Positions 51,167-60,286 of a stretch of DNA of 64,000 bases are shown piece after piece. The DNA lies in NCBI GenBank assembly GCA_031411655.1, contig JANOBM010000046.1, positions 62,001-126,000 on the forward strand. The letters are read 5' to 3'. The stretch comes from UBA6163 sp031411655 (GTDB lineage Bacteria; Planctomycetota; Planctomycetia; Pirellulales; Pirellulaceae). Every line of letters starts with the position of its first letter. Positions within the stretch are counted from its first letter, which is position 1. The notes beneath the pieces were generated by a model. That model saw nothing but the letters and a program-made list of their open reading frames with translations. It was not told the DNA's origin and made no database searches. Position numbers and translations under genes: made by a program.

Positions 51167-53386
51167 ATGATTCTTCAGTTGAAAGTTCGACTTGTTGCCT
51201 TGCTGTTACTTGCCATGGCTACGTCGCTGGCCGACGCGCATGAGGGGCATCAACCGCTTCCCACCAAGGGTGTCCAAGTTGATGCAGAGAATGGTCTACT
51301 GACATTGTCGGCGAAATCGCGTGACGCGATTGGGCTTCGATCCGAGGAGGTATCGGTAGGTACCGTGGCCTCAACGTTGAAGGTCTATGCAGAGTCCGTT
51401 ACACCGTGGCAGGCCAAGGCGTATGGATCGGCGCAAATCGCTGGACGCATCGCCAAGCTGTTGATGCGCCCCGGAGACTTTGTAGAGAAAAACCAAATTG
51501 TTGCTGAGCTAAGTAGCCGCGAGTTGGAATTGATTAAAATGGATTATCGCCAAGCGACTAATGATCGAGAGCTCAACCAGCGTCTACTTGAGATGACACG
51601 ACCATCTGCGCTGGCAGGCGCTGTGCCGATGCAACGTTTGCTGGACATCGAAAACGCGGTAGAGCAAAGCCAGAACCGCTTGGAAGTCGCGAGAATTGGA
51701 GCCGATGCGTTGGGTGTCTCTCTGGATGATTCGCCCATTAACCAAACTGATGGACTGTACTATCCCATTCGTTCGCCGATCGCTGGCCAAATCCTTCACT
51801 CGGACCTCGCCGAAGGCAAGTACGTTGAAGCGTTCGAGCACCTATTTGAAATAGTCAACACGGATGAAGTTTGGGTGCGGCTGCAGCTCTTAGAAAAGGA
51901 CATCTTCAAGACTAAGGTCGGCAACCGTGTGAAGATCGAGTTCCCTTCGTCGTCCATTTCAGTCGAAGGCGTTATCGATCGAATGGACGCTGGTTTAGAT
52001 TCCCAGACTCAAGTCAGTTCGGCGTGGGTTACCCTTGCAAACCAAGCGATCATTCCTGGGCTTGTAGGTATGGCCACGATCTATACGTCCGAGCAGGCTG
52101 AGAAACTGACCGTGCCCCACCGCGCCGTATACAGCGATGGACTGCAGAATTATGTCTTCGTCGAAGAAGCATCGACTCGGACTTCGGCTGAGTACCGCAA
52201 GAAAACCATTCGATTAGGCAAGCGTATTTTGGAAACGCAAAACCCAACGGAGCCGATGGTAGAAGTGCTACAAGGCGACGTCTATCCTGGCGACCGTGTG
52301 GTCGTGAGGGGAGGTCACGAGTTGTCGAGTTTGTTTTTTCTCGGTGTTCTGAAGCTCTCGAGCAGCGACCAGAAGCAATTAGGAATATTGACTGCGGCCG
52401 CAAGCCATCGGGAAATTGCATTGACAACTCAACTCCCTGCTTCCGTGACGTTGCCCCCGGAGAACCGAAGTGTACTCTCGTCTCAGGTAGACGGAACGAT
52501 CCATTCGCACACACTGCGTCCAGGGCGATTCGTGAAGGCTGGTGAGAAATTGATGGAGATTGCTTCGCCTGGTTTTTACAAGCTTCAGCTTGACTTGATC
52601 AGCACTTCGCTCGACGCTGAGTTGTCGCTTCGTCGCGCCGATCGGCTCGATGGCGTCAAAGGCGATGCGGTTTCCCTTCGCGTGGTATTGGAAACCCGCT
52701 CGCAGGCGGAACAGCTAAAGGCACGGGCAGAGAGCTTAAGAAGGCAGCTTGCCACATTGGGATTGCTGGAAAGCGAAATTGAATCAATCGTCAACGAACG
52801 AGCAATACTCGACTATCTTCCACTTCGTTCCAACATTGAGGGTCATCTTGCCTCGTCCGTAGTCACGCTAGGTGAAACGGTAGCCGCTAGCCAACCACTT
52901 GTCGAAATTCAAAATCTCCAAGCCGTTTGGATCGAGGCGCATGTGCCACCGCGCGAGACTCGCTCACTATCAGAAAAAGCCGTGGGTATCGCTACGATAC
53001 TTTCCAGCCCTGACATCAGATTCCCAGTCGTTCTATCGCGAATCGGGCCAACAGTGAATGAGTCGACTCGTACACAGAAAATATGGTTTACTCCAAAGGC
53101 GACGTCGAGTATCCCGCAACTTCGAGCCGGAGCGTTGATGACAGTCAACCTACCGATAGGAGGCTCGACGTCGAGTCTGGCGATTCCCTCATCCGCAATC
53201 CTTCGTGATGGGATGCATTATTTTAGCTTCGTTCAAAAGAGCGATGGGTATGTCGAGCGACGCCGAGTAAAGATTGGACGGTCGGATGGGGAGTATATCG
53301 AAGTTGTTAACGGTATCGAAGCCGGTGAGTTGGTTGTAATCACGGGTGGTCGCGACTTGCAGACAGCCTTTGCATCTTTGAGGTAA
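51167..53386 (+). CDS. Double-length RND efflux adaptor (tandem CusB-like fusion)
   Basis: A 739-aa periplasmic adaptor, about twice the ~380-500 of CusB/CzcB. After a signal peptide and DAHEGHQPLP comes a first adaptor unit (about residues 40-375: YGSAQIAGRIAKLLMRPG, YYPIRSPIAGQILHSDLAEG, VEVLQGDVYPGDRVVVRGG). A second unit follows (about 385-739: VLSSQVDGTIHSHTLRPGRF, LPLRSNIEGHLASSVVTLG, VEVVNGIEAGELVVITGG-like). Each contains a lipoyl-like hybrid barrel, coiled coil and membrane-proximal part. It begins three bases after the lipoprotein gene and is followed six bases later by its pump. Two adaptors fused in one chain could supply the 2:1 adaptor:pump ratio of these pumps directly. Confidence 0.85.
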   Translation: MILQLKVRLVALLLLAMATSLADAHEGHQPLPTKGVQVDAENGLLTLSAKSRDAIGLRSEEVSVGTVASTLKVYAESVTPWQAKAYGSAQIAGRIAKLLMRPGDFVEKNQIVAELSSRELELIKMDYRQATNDRELNQRLLEMTRPSALAGAVPMQRLLDIENAVEQSQNRLEVARIGADALGVSLDDSPINQTDGLYYPIRSPIAGQILHSDLAEGKYVEAFEHLFEIVNTDEVWVRLQLLEKDIFKTKVGNRVKIEFPSSSISVEGVIDRMDAGLDSQTQVSSAWVTLANQAIIPGLVGMATIYTSEQAEKLTVPHRAVYSDGLQNYVFVEEASTRTSAEYRKKTIRLGKRILETQNPTEPMVEVLQGDVYPGDRVVVRGGHELSSLFFLGVLKLSSSDQKQLGILTAAASHREIALTTQLPASVTLPPENRSVLSSQVDGTIHSHTLRPGRFVKAGEKLMEIASPGFYKLQLDLISTSLDAELSLRRADRLDGVKGDAVSLRVVLETRSQAEQLKARAESLRRQLATLGLLESEIESIVNERAILDYLPLRSNIEGHLASSVVTLGETVAASQPLVEIQNLQAVWIEAHVPPRETRSLSEKAVGIATILSSPDIRFPVVLSRIGPTVNESTRTQKIWFTPKATSSIPQLRAGALMTVNLPIGGSTSSLAIPSSAILRDGMHYFSFVQKSDGYVERRRVKIGRSDGEYIEVVNGIEAGELVVITGGRDLQTAFASLR

Positions 53387-53392
53387 GCTTCC

Positions 53393-56300
53393 TTGCTCGA
53401 CAGCATCATACGTTTCTCACTTCAAAATCGTGCCATCGTTGCGATTGCATCACTTCTCGTCATGCTGGTCGGGGCGTCTTTGCTTCGTACCATGCCCGTC
53501 GACGTGTTTCCGGACCTCAATCGTCCCACGGTGACGATTATGACCGAAGCACCCGGACTGGCTCCCGAAGAAGTCGAAGTGCTTGTGACCCGACCGATCG
53601 AGTTACTTTTAAACGGTGCGACAGGAGTCAAACGCGTTCGATCTTCATCTGCAATTGGTCTCTCCATCATTTGGGTAGAGTTTGATTGGGGAACCGACAT
53701 CTTCATTGATCGCCAGATCGTGAACGAGAAGTTGCAACTGGCTCAATCAAGGTTGCCACCGGGTACAAGCCCGACGCTCGCACCGATTTCATCCATCATG
53801 GGTGAGATCATGTTGCTTGCGCTGCGCAGCGATCTCAAACCCACGTCGAAGTACGAAGCGGACGCGAAAGCGATGGAACTGCGCACGCTGGGCGAATTCA
53901 CCGTGCGTAATCGACTTCTTGCCGTTGAAGGCGTGTCTCAAGTCTCCGTTATGGGCGGAATTCTTAAGCAGTATCAAGTACTCACGTCCCCTTCTAGGCT
54001 GGCTGCTCACAATGTAACCCTGGCACAGCTAACGGACGCTACGACGAAAGCCAATGTGCTGGCAGGTGGCGGTGTGATGAATCGCGGAGAAAAAGAATCG
54101 CTCCTACGGATCCAGGGACAGTCACTAACTCTTGAGGAAGTCGCCGCAACTCCTATCCTCTGGCGCGATCAAGTTCCAATACGTATTGGCGACGTGGCCG
54201 ATGTCAAACTGGGTGGACCGATTAAGCGAGGTGACGCTTCTGCAGTTGTGAAAGTGAAGCCAGACGTCAATTTTGCTGTCGATCATGATGCTGAGTACGC
54301 GCGAATGAACGATGGCTCGTACGATTCGTCTAGTGACAACGATCGGACAGCGAATGCACACACCAAGCCATATCGTGAGCTACGAGGCGGCATGGCGGTC
54401 ATGCTCACAGTGCAAAAGCAGCCTGAAGCTGACACGATCAAGCTTGACCAAAGAATCAACGAAGTACTGGCTTCCGTCCAGATGGAGCTACCTGCTGATG
54501 TAAAGCTCGAGTCGGAAGTGTTTCGCCAAAGCCACTTCATTGAAGCGGCGGTTGATAACGTTAGCGAGGCAGTTCGCGACGGCGCTATCTGGGTAGTCGT
54601 GATTCTGTTCCTATTGATGGGCAACTTTCGTACCAGTGTCAGCTCATTGTCATCCATGCCATTGTCGATATTGCTGACTGTCATCGTGTTCTACCTGTGC
54701 GGCATCACCATCAACACGATGACGCTGGGCGGAATCGCAGTGGCGATCGGCGACTTGGTCGATGACTCTATCGTAGATGTCGAAAACATTTATCGTCGAC
54801 TTCGCGAAAACAAGCAGTTACCAATTGAAGCTCAAAAGCCGGCCCTGGATGTTATCTTCTTGGCATCTAGCGAGATCCGCAATTCGATTGTCTACGCGAC
54901 CCTCATTGTCGTGTTGGTCGTGTTGCCGCTTTTCATGATGTCCGGCATTGAGGGGCGGTTGTTCGTGCCGCTGGGTATTGCCTACATCCTCGCCTTATTA
55001 TGCTCGCTGGCGGTCTCCTTAACGTTCACACCCGTGCTGGCGAGTGTGCTGCTACCTCGTGCACCCTTTCTGGCCGATAAACGCGAACCGCTTATCATGC
55101 GTTGGTTGAAGTGCTGGGATGAAAGGCTGCTGCGCTGGACGCTGGGTCGTCCTAGGTCAGTTCTCGCTGGGGTAAGCGTATTAGTACTGCTCAGTTGCCT
55201 GACTCTACCTTGGATGGGCGGGGAGTTCTTGCCTCCTTTCAATGAAGGGACAGCAACCATCAACCTACGGCTTGAACCAGGGACCTCGCTGTCTGAGAGC
55301 CAACGTATCGCTGGTCGGATCGAATACCTCTTGCTCGAAGTACCAGAAGTTCTCTCTATAGCCCGCCGGACCGGACGGGCCGAATTGGATGAGCACGCAG
55401 AAGGTGTGAACAACACAGAATTCGAAGTGCGATTCGCCCAACATAAGTCTCAGAAAGTGGGATGGCATAATACTGTCTTGCGGGCGATTCCGATCGCGCA
55501 TCTCTGGGGCTTCGAATATCAAGGTCGAACTCAAGACGCAGTGATTGCAGATTTGCGTGATCGAATTTCGAGCATTCCAGGGGCCGCTGTTAACATTGGT
55601 CAACCCATCTCGCATCGATTGGATCACATGATGTCCGGGATTCGTGCGCAGATCGCCGTGAAGGTTTTTGGTCCTGATCTGCGTGAATTGCGCACCGCGG
55701 CATACGATGTTCAGTCTAGGATGCAGGAGATCGAAGGGATCGTCGACCTCCAAATCGAGCCACAAATCGAAATCTCGCAGCTGCAAATGCGAGTCAAACG
55801 TGAAGAGGCTTCACGATACGGTCTCGCACCTGGTGACGTGGCTGAAGTATTGGAGACGGCCTTCAAGGGCAAAGTCGTCTCACAGGTCATCGAGGAGGAT
55901 AAGTATTTTGATTTAGTGGTCTGGTATGACAAAGATGCGCGTCGTGATCCCAACGTCATTGAAGAGACCATTCTTGAGACGCCTTCCGGAGCGAAAGTCG
56001 CTCTTTCACAAGTTGCAGAGATCTTGGATACGACCGGCCCCAATGTTCTCAATCGTGAACACGTTCAGCGTCGCATCGCAGTTTTCTGCAATGTCCAAGG
56101 ACGCGATTTGGCGAGTGTCGTACGCGACATCAAACAATCGCTCCAGCCGGTTGAGCAATCTTTGCATGAACTTCCAGGCGAATATTATCTCGACTACAGT
56201 GGACAGTTCGAAGCACAGCAGCAGGCCACCGTCAGGCTCTGGGGGTTTTCAATGCTGAGTATCGTCGGCGTCTATCTGTTGCTGATGAAGGCGCTTGGTT

Positions 56301-56827
56301 CTCAGAGCGCGGCACTCCAAGTCATTGCCAACGTACCTTTAGCCGCGCTAGGCGCGATCGTTGCGCTCCTGATCGTGAATAGGCCTGAAATTGCAGAGTT
56401 CGTGGACCAACCGTGGTACCTATGGCCAGGAATTTGGATTCAGGCAACACATTTGTCTCTGGCGCACTGGGTTGGATTCATCACGCTCATTGGCATTGTG
56501 AGTCGCAACGGCATCATGATGCTCTCGCATTATCACCACCTAATGGAAGTCGATGGAATGCCATTTGGAAAGGAGATGATCATTCACGGTAGCCTCGAAC
56601 GCCTCGCGCCCGTCATGATGACAGCTATGACCAGTTTCGTGGGCCTGCTTCCTCTGTTGTTTGGACATGGCGAACCCGGCAAGGAGATCCTCTACCCGCT
56701 TTCCATTGTGTTGTTTGGTGGAATGATTGCATCAACCGTGTTAGACCAAATGGTTACTCCCTCGCTTTTCTACCTTTTCGGTTCTGCGCGCCCCCTCTCG
56801 AATAAAGTGAGTTCACCGAATGTTTAG
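53393..56827 (+). CDS. CusA/CzcA-like RND metal efflux permease, non-DFG type
   Basis: A 1144-aa pump, TTG start (codon 1 reads TTG-CTC-GAC) six bases after the adaptor stop. Opening MLDSIIRFSL, then PVDVFPDLNRP and AIGLSIIWVEFDWG, matches the family. Transmembrane helix 4 has AIGDLVDDSIVDVEN (Asp454, Asp457, Asp458, Glu464) in place of the DFG..VD signature of CzcA, closer to monovalent-metal (Cu/Ag, HME4-like) pumps but not identical to CusA. Residues about 295-330 form a polar insert in the docking region (YDSSSDNDRTANAHT). Overlaps the next gene by eight bases. Probably exports copper or silver; the metal is inferred. Confidence 0.9.
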   Translation: MLDSIIRFSLQNRAIVAIASLLVMLVGASLLRTMPVDVFPDLNRPTVTIMTEAPGLAPEEVEVLVTRPIELLLNGATGVKRVRSSSAIGLSIIWVEFDWGTDIFIDRQIVNEKLQLAQSRLPPGTSPTLAPISSIMGEIMLLALRSDLKPTSKYEADAKAMELRTLGEFTVRNRLLAVEGVSQVSVMGGILKQYQVLTSPSRLAAHNVTLAQLTDATTKANVLAGGGVMNRGEKESLLRIQGQSLTLEEVAATPILWRDQVPIRIGDVADVKLGGPIKRGDASAVVKVKPDVNFAVDHDAEYARMNDGSYDSSSDNDRTANAHTKPYRELRGGMAVMLTVQKQPEADTIKLDQRINEVLASVQMELPADVKLESEVFRQSHFIEAAVDNVSEAVRDGAIWVVVILFLLMGNFRTSVSSLSSMPLSILLTVIVFYLCGITINTMTLGGIAVAIGDLVDDSIVDVENIYRRLRENKQLPIEAQKPALDVIFLASSEIRNSIVYATLIVVLVVLPLFMMSGIEGRLFVPLGIAYILALLCSLAVSLTFTPVLASVLLPRAPFLADKREPLIMRWLKCWDERLLRWTLGRPRSVLAGVSVLVLLSCLTLPWMGGEFLPPFNEGTATINLRLEPGTSLSESQRIAGRIEYLLLEVPEVLSIARRTGRAELDEHAEGVNNTEFEVRFAQHKSQKVGWHNTVLRAIPIAHLWGFEYQGRTQDAVIADLRDRISSIPGAAVNIGQPISHRLDHMMSGIRAQIAVKVFGPDLRELRTAAYDVQSRMQEIEGIVDLQIEPQIEISQLQMRVKREEASRYGLAPGDVAEVLETAFKGKVVSQVIEEDKYFDLVVWYDKDARRDPNVIEETILETPSGAKVALSQVAEILDTTGPNVLNREHVQRRIAVFCNVQGRDLASVVRDIKQSLQPVEQSLHELPGEYYLDYSGQFEAQQQATVRLWGFSMLSIVGVYLLLMKALGSQSAALQVIANVPLAALGAIVALLIVNRPEIAEFVDQPWYLWPGIWIQATHLSLAHWVGFITLIGIVSRNGIMMLSHYHHLMEVDGMPFGKEMIIHGSLERLAPVMMTAMTSFVGLLPLLFGHGEPGKEILYPLSIVLFGGMIASTVLDQMVTPSLFYLFGSARPLSNKVSSPNV

Positions 56828-57920
56828 GTCTCTGTTTTCGATTTGTTTGATTCTGTTTTCCACTTCGGCATTCGGTTCCGATCCTTTTACGATCATCTCA
56901 GGGAGCGGCGAGAGATCACCGAAACAGCCCCAAGCATGGGTTGATGTGAGCGGAGTCTTGCATGTGACATTCGGCGTTGGTGATGAAGTTTATTACTGCA
57001 AGCCAGAAGCTGATCTTAAGCCCAGTCCGCAGGTTGCTTTCCGTGTGACCAACATGTCGATTGGAATGCGGCGAGGTCCACGGATTGCTCATGCCAGCGA
57101 CGCTATAGTCATCACTGTCATTGGAGGTCTGCAAGGCAAAGGCCGTGATGGTGATCTGTTGGCTTACCGATCAATCGATGACGGAAAGAGTTGGCTCAGC
57201 CCTGTGAAGGTCAATGACGTGGAGGCCTCGGCACGGGAAGGCCTACATGCCATGACAGCGAGTAACGATGGTACATTATGGTGCGTTTGGCTTGATCTTC
57301 GCGCGAAAGGAACTCAACTCTTTGCCGCTAAATCAATCGATCAAGGGGCCACGTGGAGTAAGAATCAATTGGTCTACCGATCTCCCGATGGAAGTATTTG
57401 CGAGTGCTGCCATCCATCGGTCATAGCAAACCAGGGTTCAGTACACGTTCTCTTCCGCAATTCGCTACAAGGGAACCGAGACATGTACCTTGTATCTTCA
57501 GAAGATCACGGAGCCACTTTCGGTTCAGCCGTTCGGCTTGGTGAAAGTAGGTGGCAGCTCAACGCTTGCCCCATGGACGGAGGCATGTTGGCGATGGATA
57601 AGGACAATCAGATCTCCACCGTGTGGCGACGTGACCGATCGCTGGTACTTGCCAGTCCGAGAAGTGGTTTCGAAAGTACTCTCGGCACAGGTGAGCAACC
57701 TTGGATCGCAAGCGATGGCGACAGGTTCCATGAAATTTGGACCAATCAGCGTGACGGTGATCTTATGGTGATGAGCAGCGATAGTACCGGCAGTCAACGC
57801 TTGGGGACAAACGCCAGCTTTCCGGTTGTCGTAGCAAACCACCTGTCAGAGTCAGTTTACATCCTCTGGGAGCATCGAACGGGTGACACGACCTCTCTTC
57901 TGGGACGCAAAGTCCAGTAG
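56820..57920 (+). CDS. Exported BNR/sialidase-type propeller with CECC motif
   Basis: A 366-aa secreted protein with a signal peptide (MFRSLFSICLILFSTSAFGS). It has Asp-box (BNR) repeats of sialidase-fold propellers: SIDDGKSWLSP, SIDQGATWSKN and SEDHGATFGSA. The Arg triad and Glu/Tyr of real sialidases are not evident. Two Cys motifs, ICECCHPSV (about residues 190-198) and NACPMDGG (about 241-248), are conserved-looking and shared in spirit with the neighbouring Cys-rich proteins. Its ATG lies eight bases inside the pump gene's end, so it is translated with the pump. In this locus a metal-linked periplasmic scaffold is more likely than a glycosidase. Confidence 0.75.
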   Translation: MFRSLFSICLILFSTSAFGSDPFTIISGSGERSPKQPQAWVDVSGVLHVTFGVGDEVYYCKPEADLKPSPQVAFRVTNMSIGMRRGPRIAHASDAIVITVIGGLQGKGRDGDLLAYRSIDDGKSWLSPVKVNDVEASAREGLHAMTASNDGTLWCVWLDLRAKGTQLFAAKSIDQGATWSKNQLVYRSPDGSICECCHPSVIANQGSVHVLFRNSLQGNRDMYLVSSEDHGATFGSAVRLGESRWQLNACPMDGGMLAMDKDNQISTVWRRDRSLVLASPRSGFESTLGTGEQPWIASDGDRFHEIWTNQRDGDLMVMSSDSTGSQRLGTNASFPVVVANHLSESVYILWEHRTGDTTSLLGRKVQ

Positions 57921-58274
57921 GCACGAAATTTGAGTTTCACCACCGAAACCTCCCCTTCTGCCACAAAGACGTTAAATATACCGTGACAGAGTCGATGTTG
58001 CGGAAAAGGTGTCTGACCCGAATGGCCGGAACGGCCCTATGGGTGCTTCGCACCTTCGGGTCAGACACCTTTTCCAAAAACGCAAGAGTTAACCCGTCAC
58101 GGTATACAATGACGCAACCCATCAAAAATTATTTTTGCGGCTTATGTGCTTCGGTATGCAGTACAAAGTTGCGAGACTTGCCAACGGGTAACGGGCTGCG
58201 AGAGAAACTGCATTGGTAATAGTTTGCCGGAACTGCTATTGGTGGGCTAAGCTTATGCGGATAGGGTTTTACTA
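57921..58274. other. Intergenic region occupied by a palindromic element
   Basis: About 350 bases between the propeller gene and the His-rich gene. The centre (57977-58106) is the nested palindrome listed next; the rest shows no gene. Confidence 0.6.
57977..58106. mobile_element. Nested palindromic REP/MITE-like element
   Basis: Outer inverted arms TATACCGTGAC (57977-57987) and GTCACGGTATA (58096-58106) match exactly over 11 bases. Inside them is a 21-bp perfect inverted pair (58002-58022 and 58055-58075) built on GGTGTCTGACCCGAA. Its loop contains further small hairpins (GGTGC-TTC-GCACC and GGCC..GGCC). The GGTGTCTGACCC word is a common component of REP-type elements mobilised by Y1 transposases in many bacteria, and the whole is about 130 bases with no reading frame. 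So it is likely a non-autonomous element; whether transposed recently is unknown. Confidence 0.7.
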
Positions 58275-58751
58275 ATGCACCGACTTATAGCGATTTTGCT
58301 GATTCCATTCTTTTTAGTGGGCAATTCTCTTGCTCATTCGCACGGATCGGCTGCGCACCAATTTCCAAGCTCTGGTCGAGCTCATATCCACGTCGGAAGT
58401 GCTACCCAGCACGGCCATAGCCTTGAATGTCATGAGCATTCGCATCACGGTCATGATCGCGGCCATAGCCATGGTCATGCCGCTAACCAGAATCACAAGA
58501 GTGACAGTTCCAAACGCGCACCTGTCGAGAGTACGGCCGACCACGAATCCGACGCTATTTACATTGCGGCCTCGGTCTTTGTGGGCACTTCGTCCGCTCG
58601 TGCCTCGATTGAAGTGGATTCGTGCGATTTTGTCGACACAATTGAAGGCTATTTGCCAGGGAATCGATTGCCGGCGCGGCACGATCGTCCGCCACTCGCA
58701 ACCACCACTGAGCTACCGCTCTATCTGCTTCATGCTGCACTAAGGCTTTGA
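58275..58751 (+). CDS. Small exported His-rich protein
   Basis: A 158-aa protein with a signal peptide (MHRLIAILLIPFFLVGNSLA). Directly after it the mature part is dense in His (HSHGSAAH, then HGHSLECHEHSHHGHDRGHS, then HGHAANQNHK, about residues 22-75), then a plain polar region and a hydrophobic end (LPLYLLHAALRL). The His block is typical of periplasmic metal-buffering proteins. Some such proteins sit before RND pumps in planctomycete metal loci. It leads into the second adaptor-pump pair, 130 bases away. No enzymatic motif. Confidence 0.7.
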   Translation: MHRLIAILLIPFFLVGNSLAHSHGSAAHQFPSSGRAHIHVGSATQHGHSLECHEHSHHGHDRGHSHGHAANQNHKSDSSKRAPVESTADHESDAIYIAASVFVGTSSARASIEVDSCDFVDTIEGYLPGNRLPARHDRPPLATTTELPLYLLHAALRL

Positions 58752-58881
58752 TTCCTCTCGACTGAGAGCATTCGCTCTTGATCGACGCGTTTCCTTTTTC
58801 CTCAAGCCCTCACCTGCTGCTCAGCTTCTTCAAGTCGTCACTTGATGCAGTGCAGCCTCATTTCATCAAGTTTCGCAAATC

Positions 58882-60276
58882 ATGCGTTTTAACAAGGTGT
58901 TCGCACCGACGTGCGTCCTTTTACTGCTTGTCATCTTTCAATCGGTTGGTTGCTCGTCGCGCGAACCTGCAAGGGGCACTGCCTCGCAGTCGGCGAAAGA
59001 GCCTACAGACAAATCTGAACTACAGATCCTTGAACTGGGTGAGAAGGCGAGGAAAAACCTCAGCCTGGTCGTCAAAGCGGTGCGACCTACCGACTATTGG
59101 CGAACGCTCACCATTCCAGGTGTAATCGCCGACCGGCCGGGAGTTTCTGATCGGGGCGTTATTTCACCGGCAGTTGGCGTCGTTGCCGAGATCCATGCGT
59201 TTCCCGGCGATACGGTGAAGCCTGGGCAACGCTTGGTAACCTTGCGTCTGTTCAGTGAATACTTGCAAGCCACTCAAACGCAACTTTTCAAAGCTTCGCA
59301 GGAACTACAACTTGTCCGAGAACAAATCGAGCGGCTCGAAATTGCTGCCAATTCAGGAGCGGTTTCAGGTTCGCGCTTGATCGAACAACGCAACGAACTC
59401 CAACGACAGCAGACATTGATTCAGGCCTCCAAGCAAGAGCTTCTCAATCGTGGGCTGAACCCGGATCAAATCGCCTTGGTATCCGATGGAACTTTTACCT
59501 CAACGATCGAAGTTCTGGCTCCGCCACCTCAATCTCATGAAACAGTACTCGATGGACTCGTGAAGCTGGAGATCCAAACCGTTGGATTCAAGTCAGCCGG
59601 TGACATTGGTTATGAAGTGCATTCACTCGGCGTAGAGCTAGGTCAAACGGTTCAAGCAGGTGACCTGCTGGTCAACCTTGCCAATCACCAGTCGTTGTAC
59701 GTGATCGGCCATGCTTTCAAACGAGAGGCAGGACTGCTTGAACAAGCCGCGCAAAACAAAGTCTCGCTGGAAATTGAATTCGCCGAGGACTCAAATGAAC
59801 TTTGGCCAGCCATCGAGCAATCATTCCAGATTCGTCATCTCTCAAACACGATCGACCCAGCTACGCGAACCTTCGATTTCTTCGTACCGTTGCTCAACCA
59901 GTTGCGAACTTATCAGAAAGATGGCATGACCTTCCTGGTGTGGCGGTTCCGACCGGGCCAACGCACGCGAATTGAAGTGCCAGTTGAGAAGTTTTCCAAT
60001 GTCTTTGTTCTGCCATCTGAAGCTGTAGTTCGTGAAGGACCAGACGCTTACGTCTACAGACAGAATGGCGACTTATTCAATCAGATTCCCGTTCACATCC
60101 TGTTCGAAGATCGCACGCATGTGATTCTTGCGAATGATCAAAGCATCACCCCAGGAACCTTCTTAGCTCAGAACTCAGCCGCTTCGCTGCGGCGAGTACT
60201 CAAGGCCCAATCGGCAAGTGGTGAACAACCAGGTCTTCACGTTCACGCGGACGGAACCGTCCACGCGGCACACTAG
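58882..60276 (+). CDS. RND efflux adaptor lipoprotein (CusB-like)
   Basis: A 464-aa adaptor anchored as a lipoprotein (lipobox IFQSVGC, Cys24). The hybrid barrel begins RGVISPAVGVVAEIHAFPGD, a coiled-coil hairpin runs at about residues 130-190, and a second hybrid half has YEVHSLGVELGQTVQAGDLL, with beta-barrel domains to the end. The tail ends LHVHADGTVHAAH, giving four His in a row-like pattern, unusual for adaptors and possibly a metal-donor site to the next pump. It is single-length, unlike the adaptor at 51167, and stops ten bases before the pump gene. Confidence 0.88.
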   Translation: MRFNKVFAPTCVLLLLVIFQSVGCSSREPARGTASQSAKEPTDKSELQILELGEKARKNLSLVVKAVRPTDYWRTLTIPGVIADRPGVSDRGVISPAVGVVAEIHAFPGDTVKPGQRLVTLRLFSEYLQATQTQLFKASQELQLVREQIERLEIAANSGAVSGSRLIEQRNELQRQQTLIQASKQELLNRGLNPDQIALVSDGTFTSTIEVLAPPPQSHETVLDGLVKLEIQTVGFKSAGDIGYEVHSLGVELGQTVQAGDLLVNLANHQSLYVIGHAFKREAGLLEQAAQNKVSLEIEFAEDSNELWPAIEQSFQIRHLSNTIDPATRTFDFFVPLLNQLRTYQKDGMTFLVWRFRPGQRTRIEVPVEKFSNVFVLPSEAVVREGPDAYVYRQNGDLFNQIPVHILFEDRTHVILANDQSITPGTFLAQNSAASLRRVLKAQSASGEQPGLHVHADGTVHAAH

Positions 60277-60286
60277 GAGAACTGAA

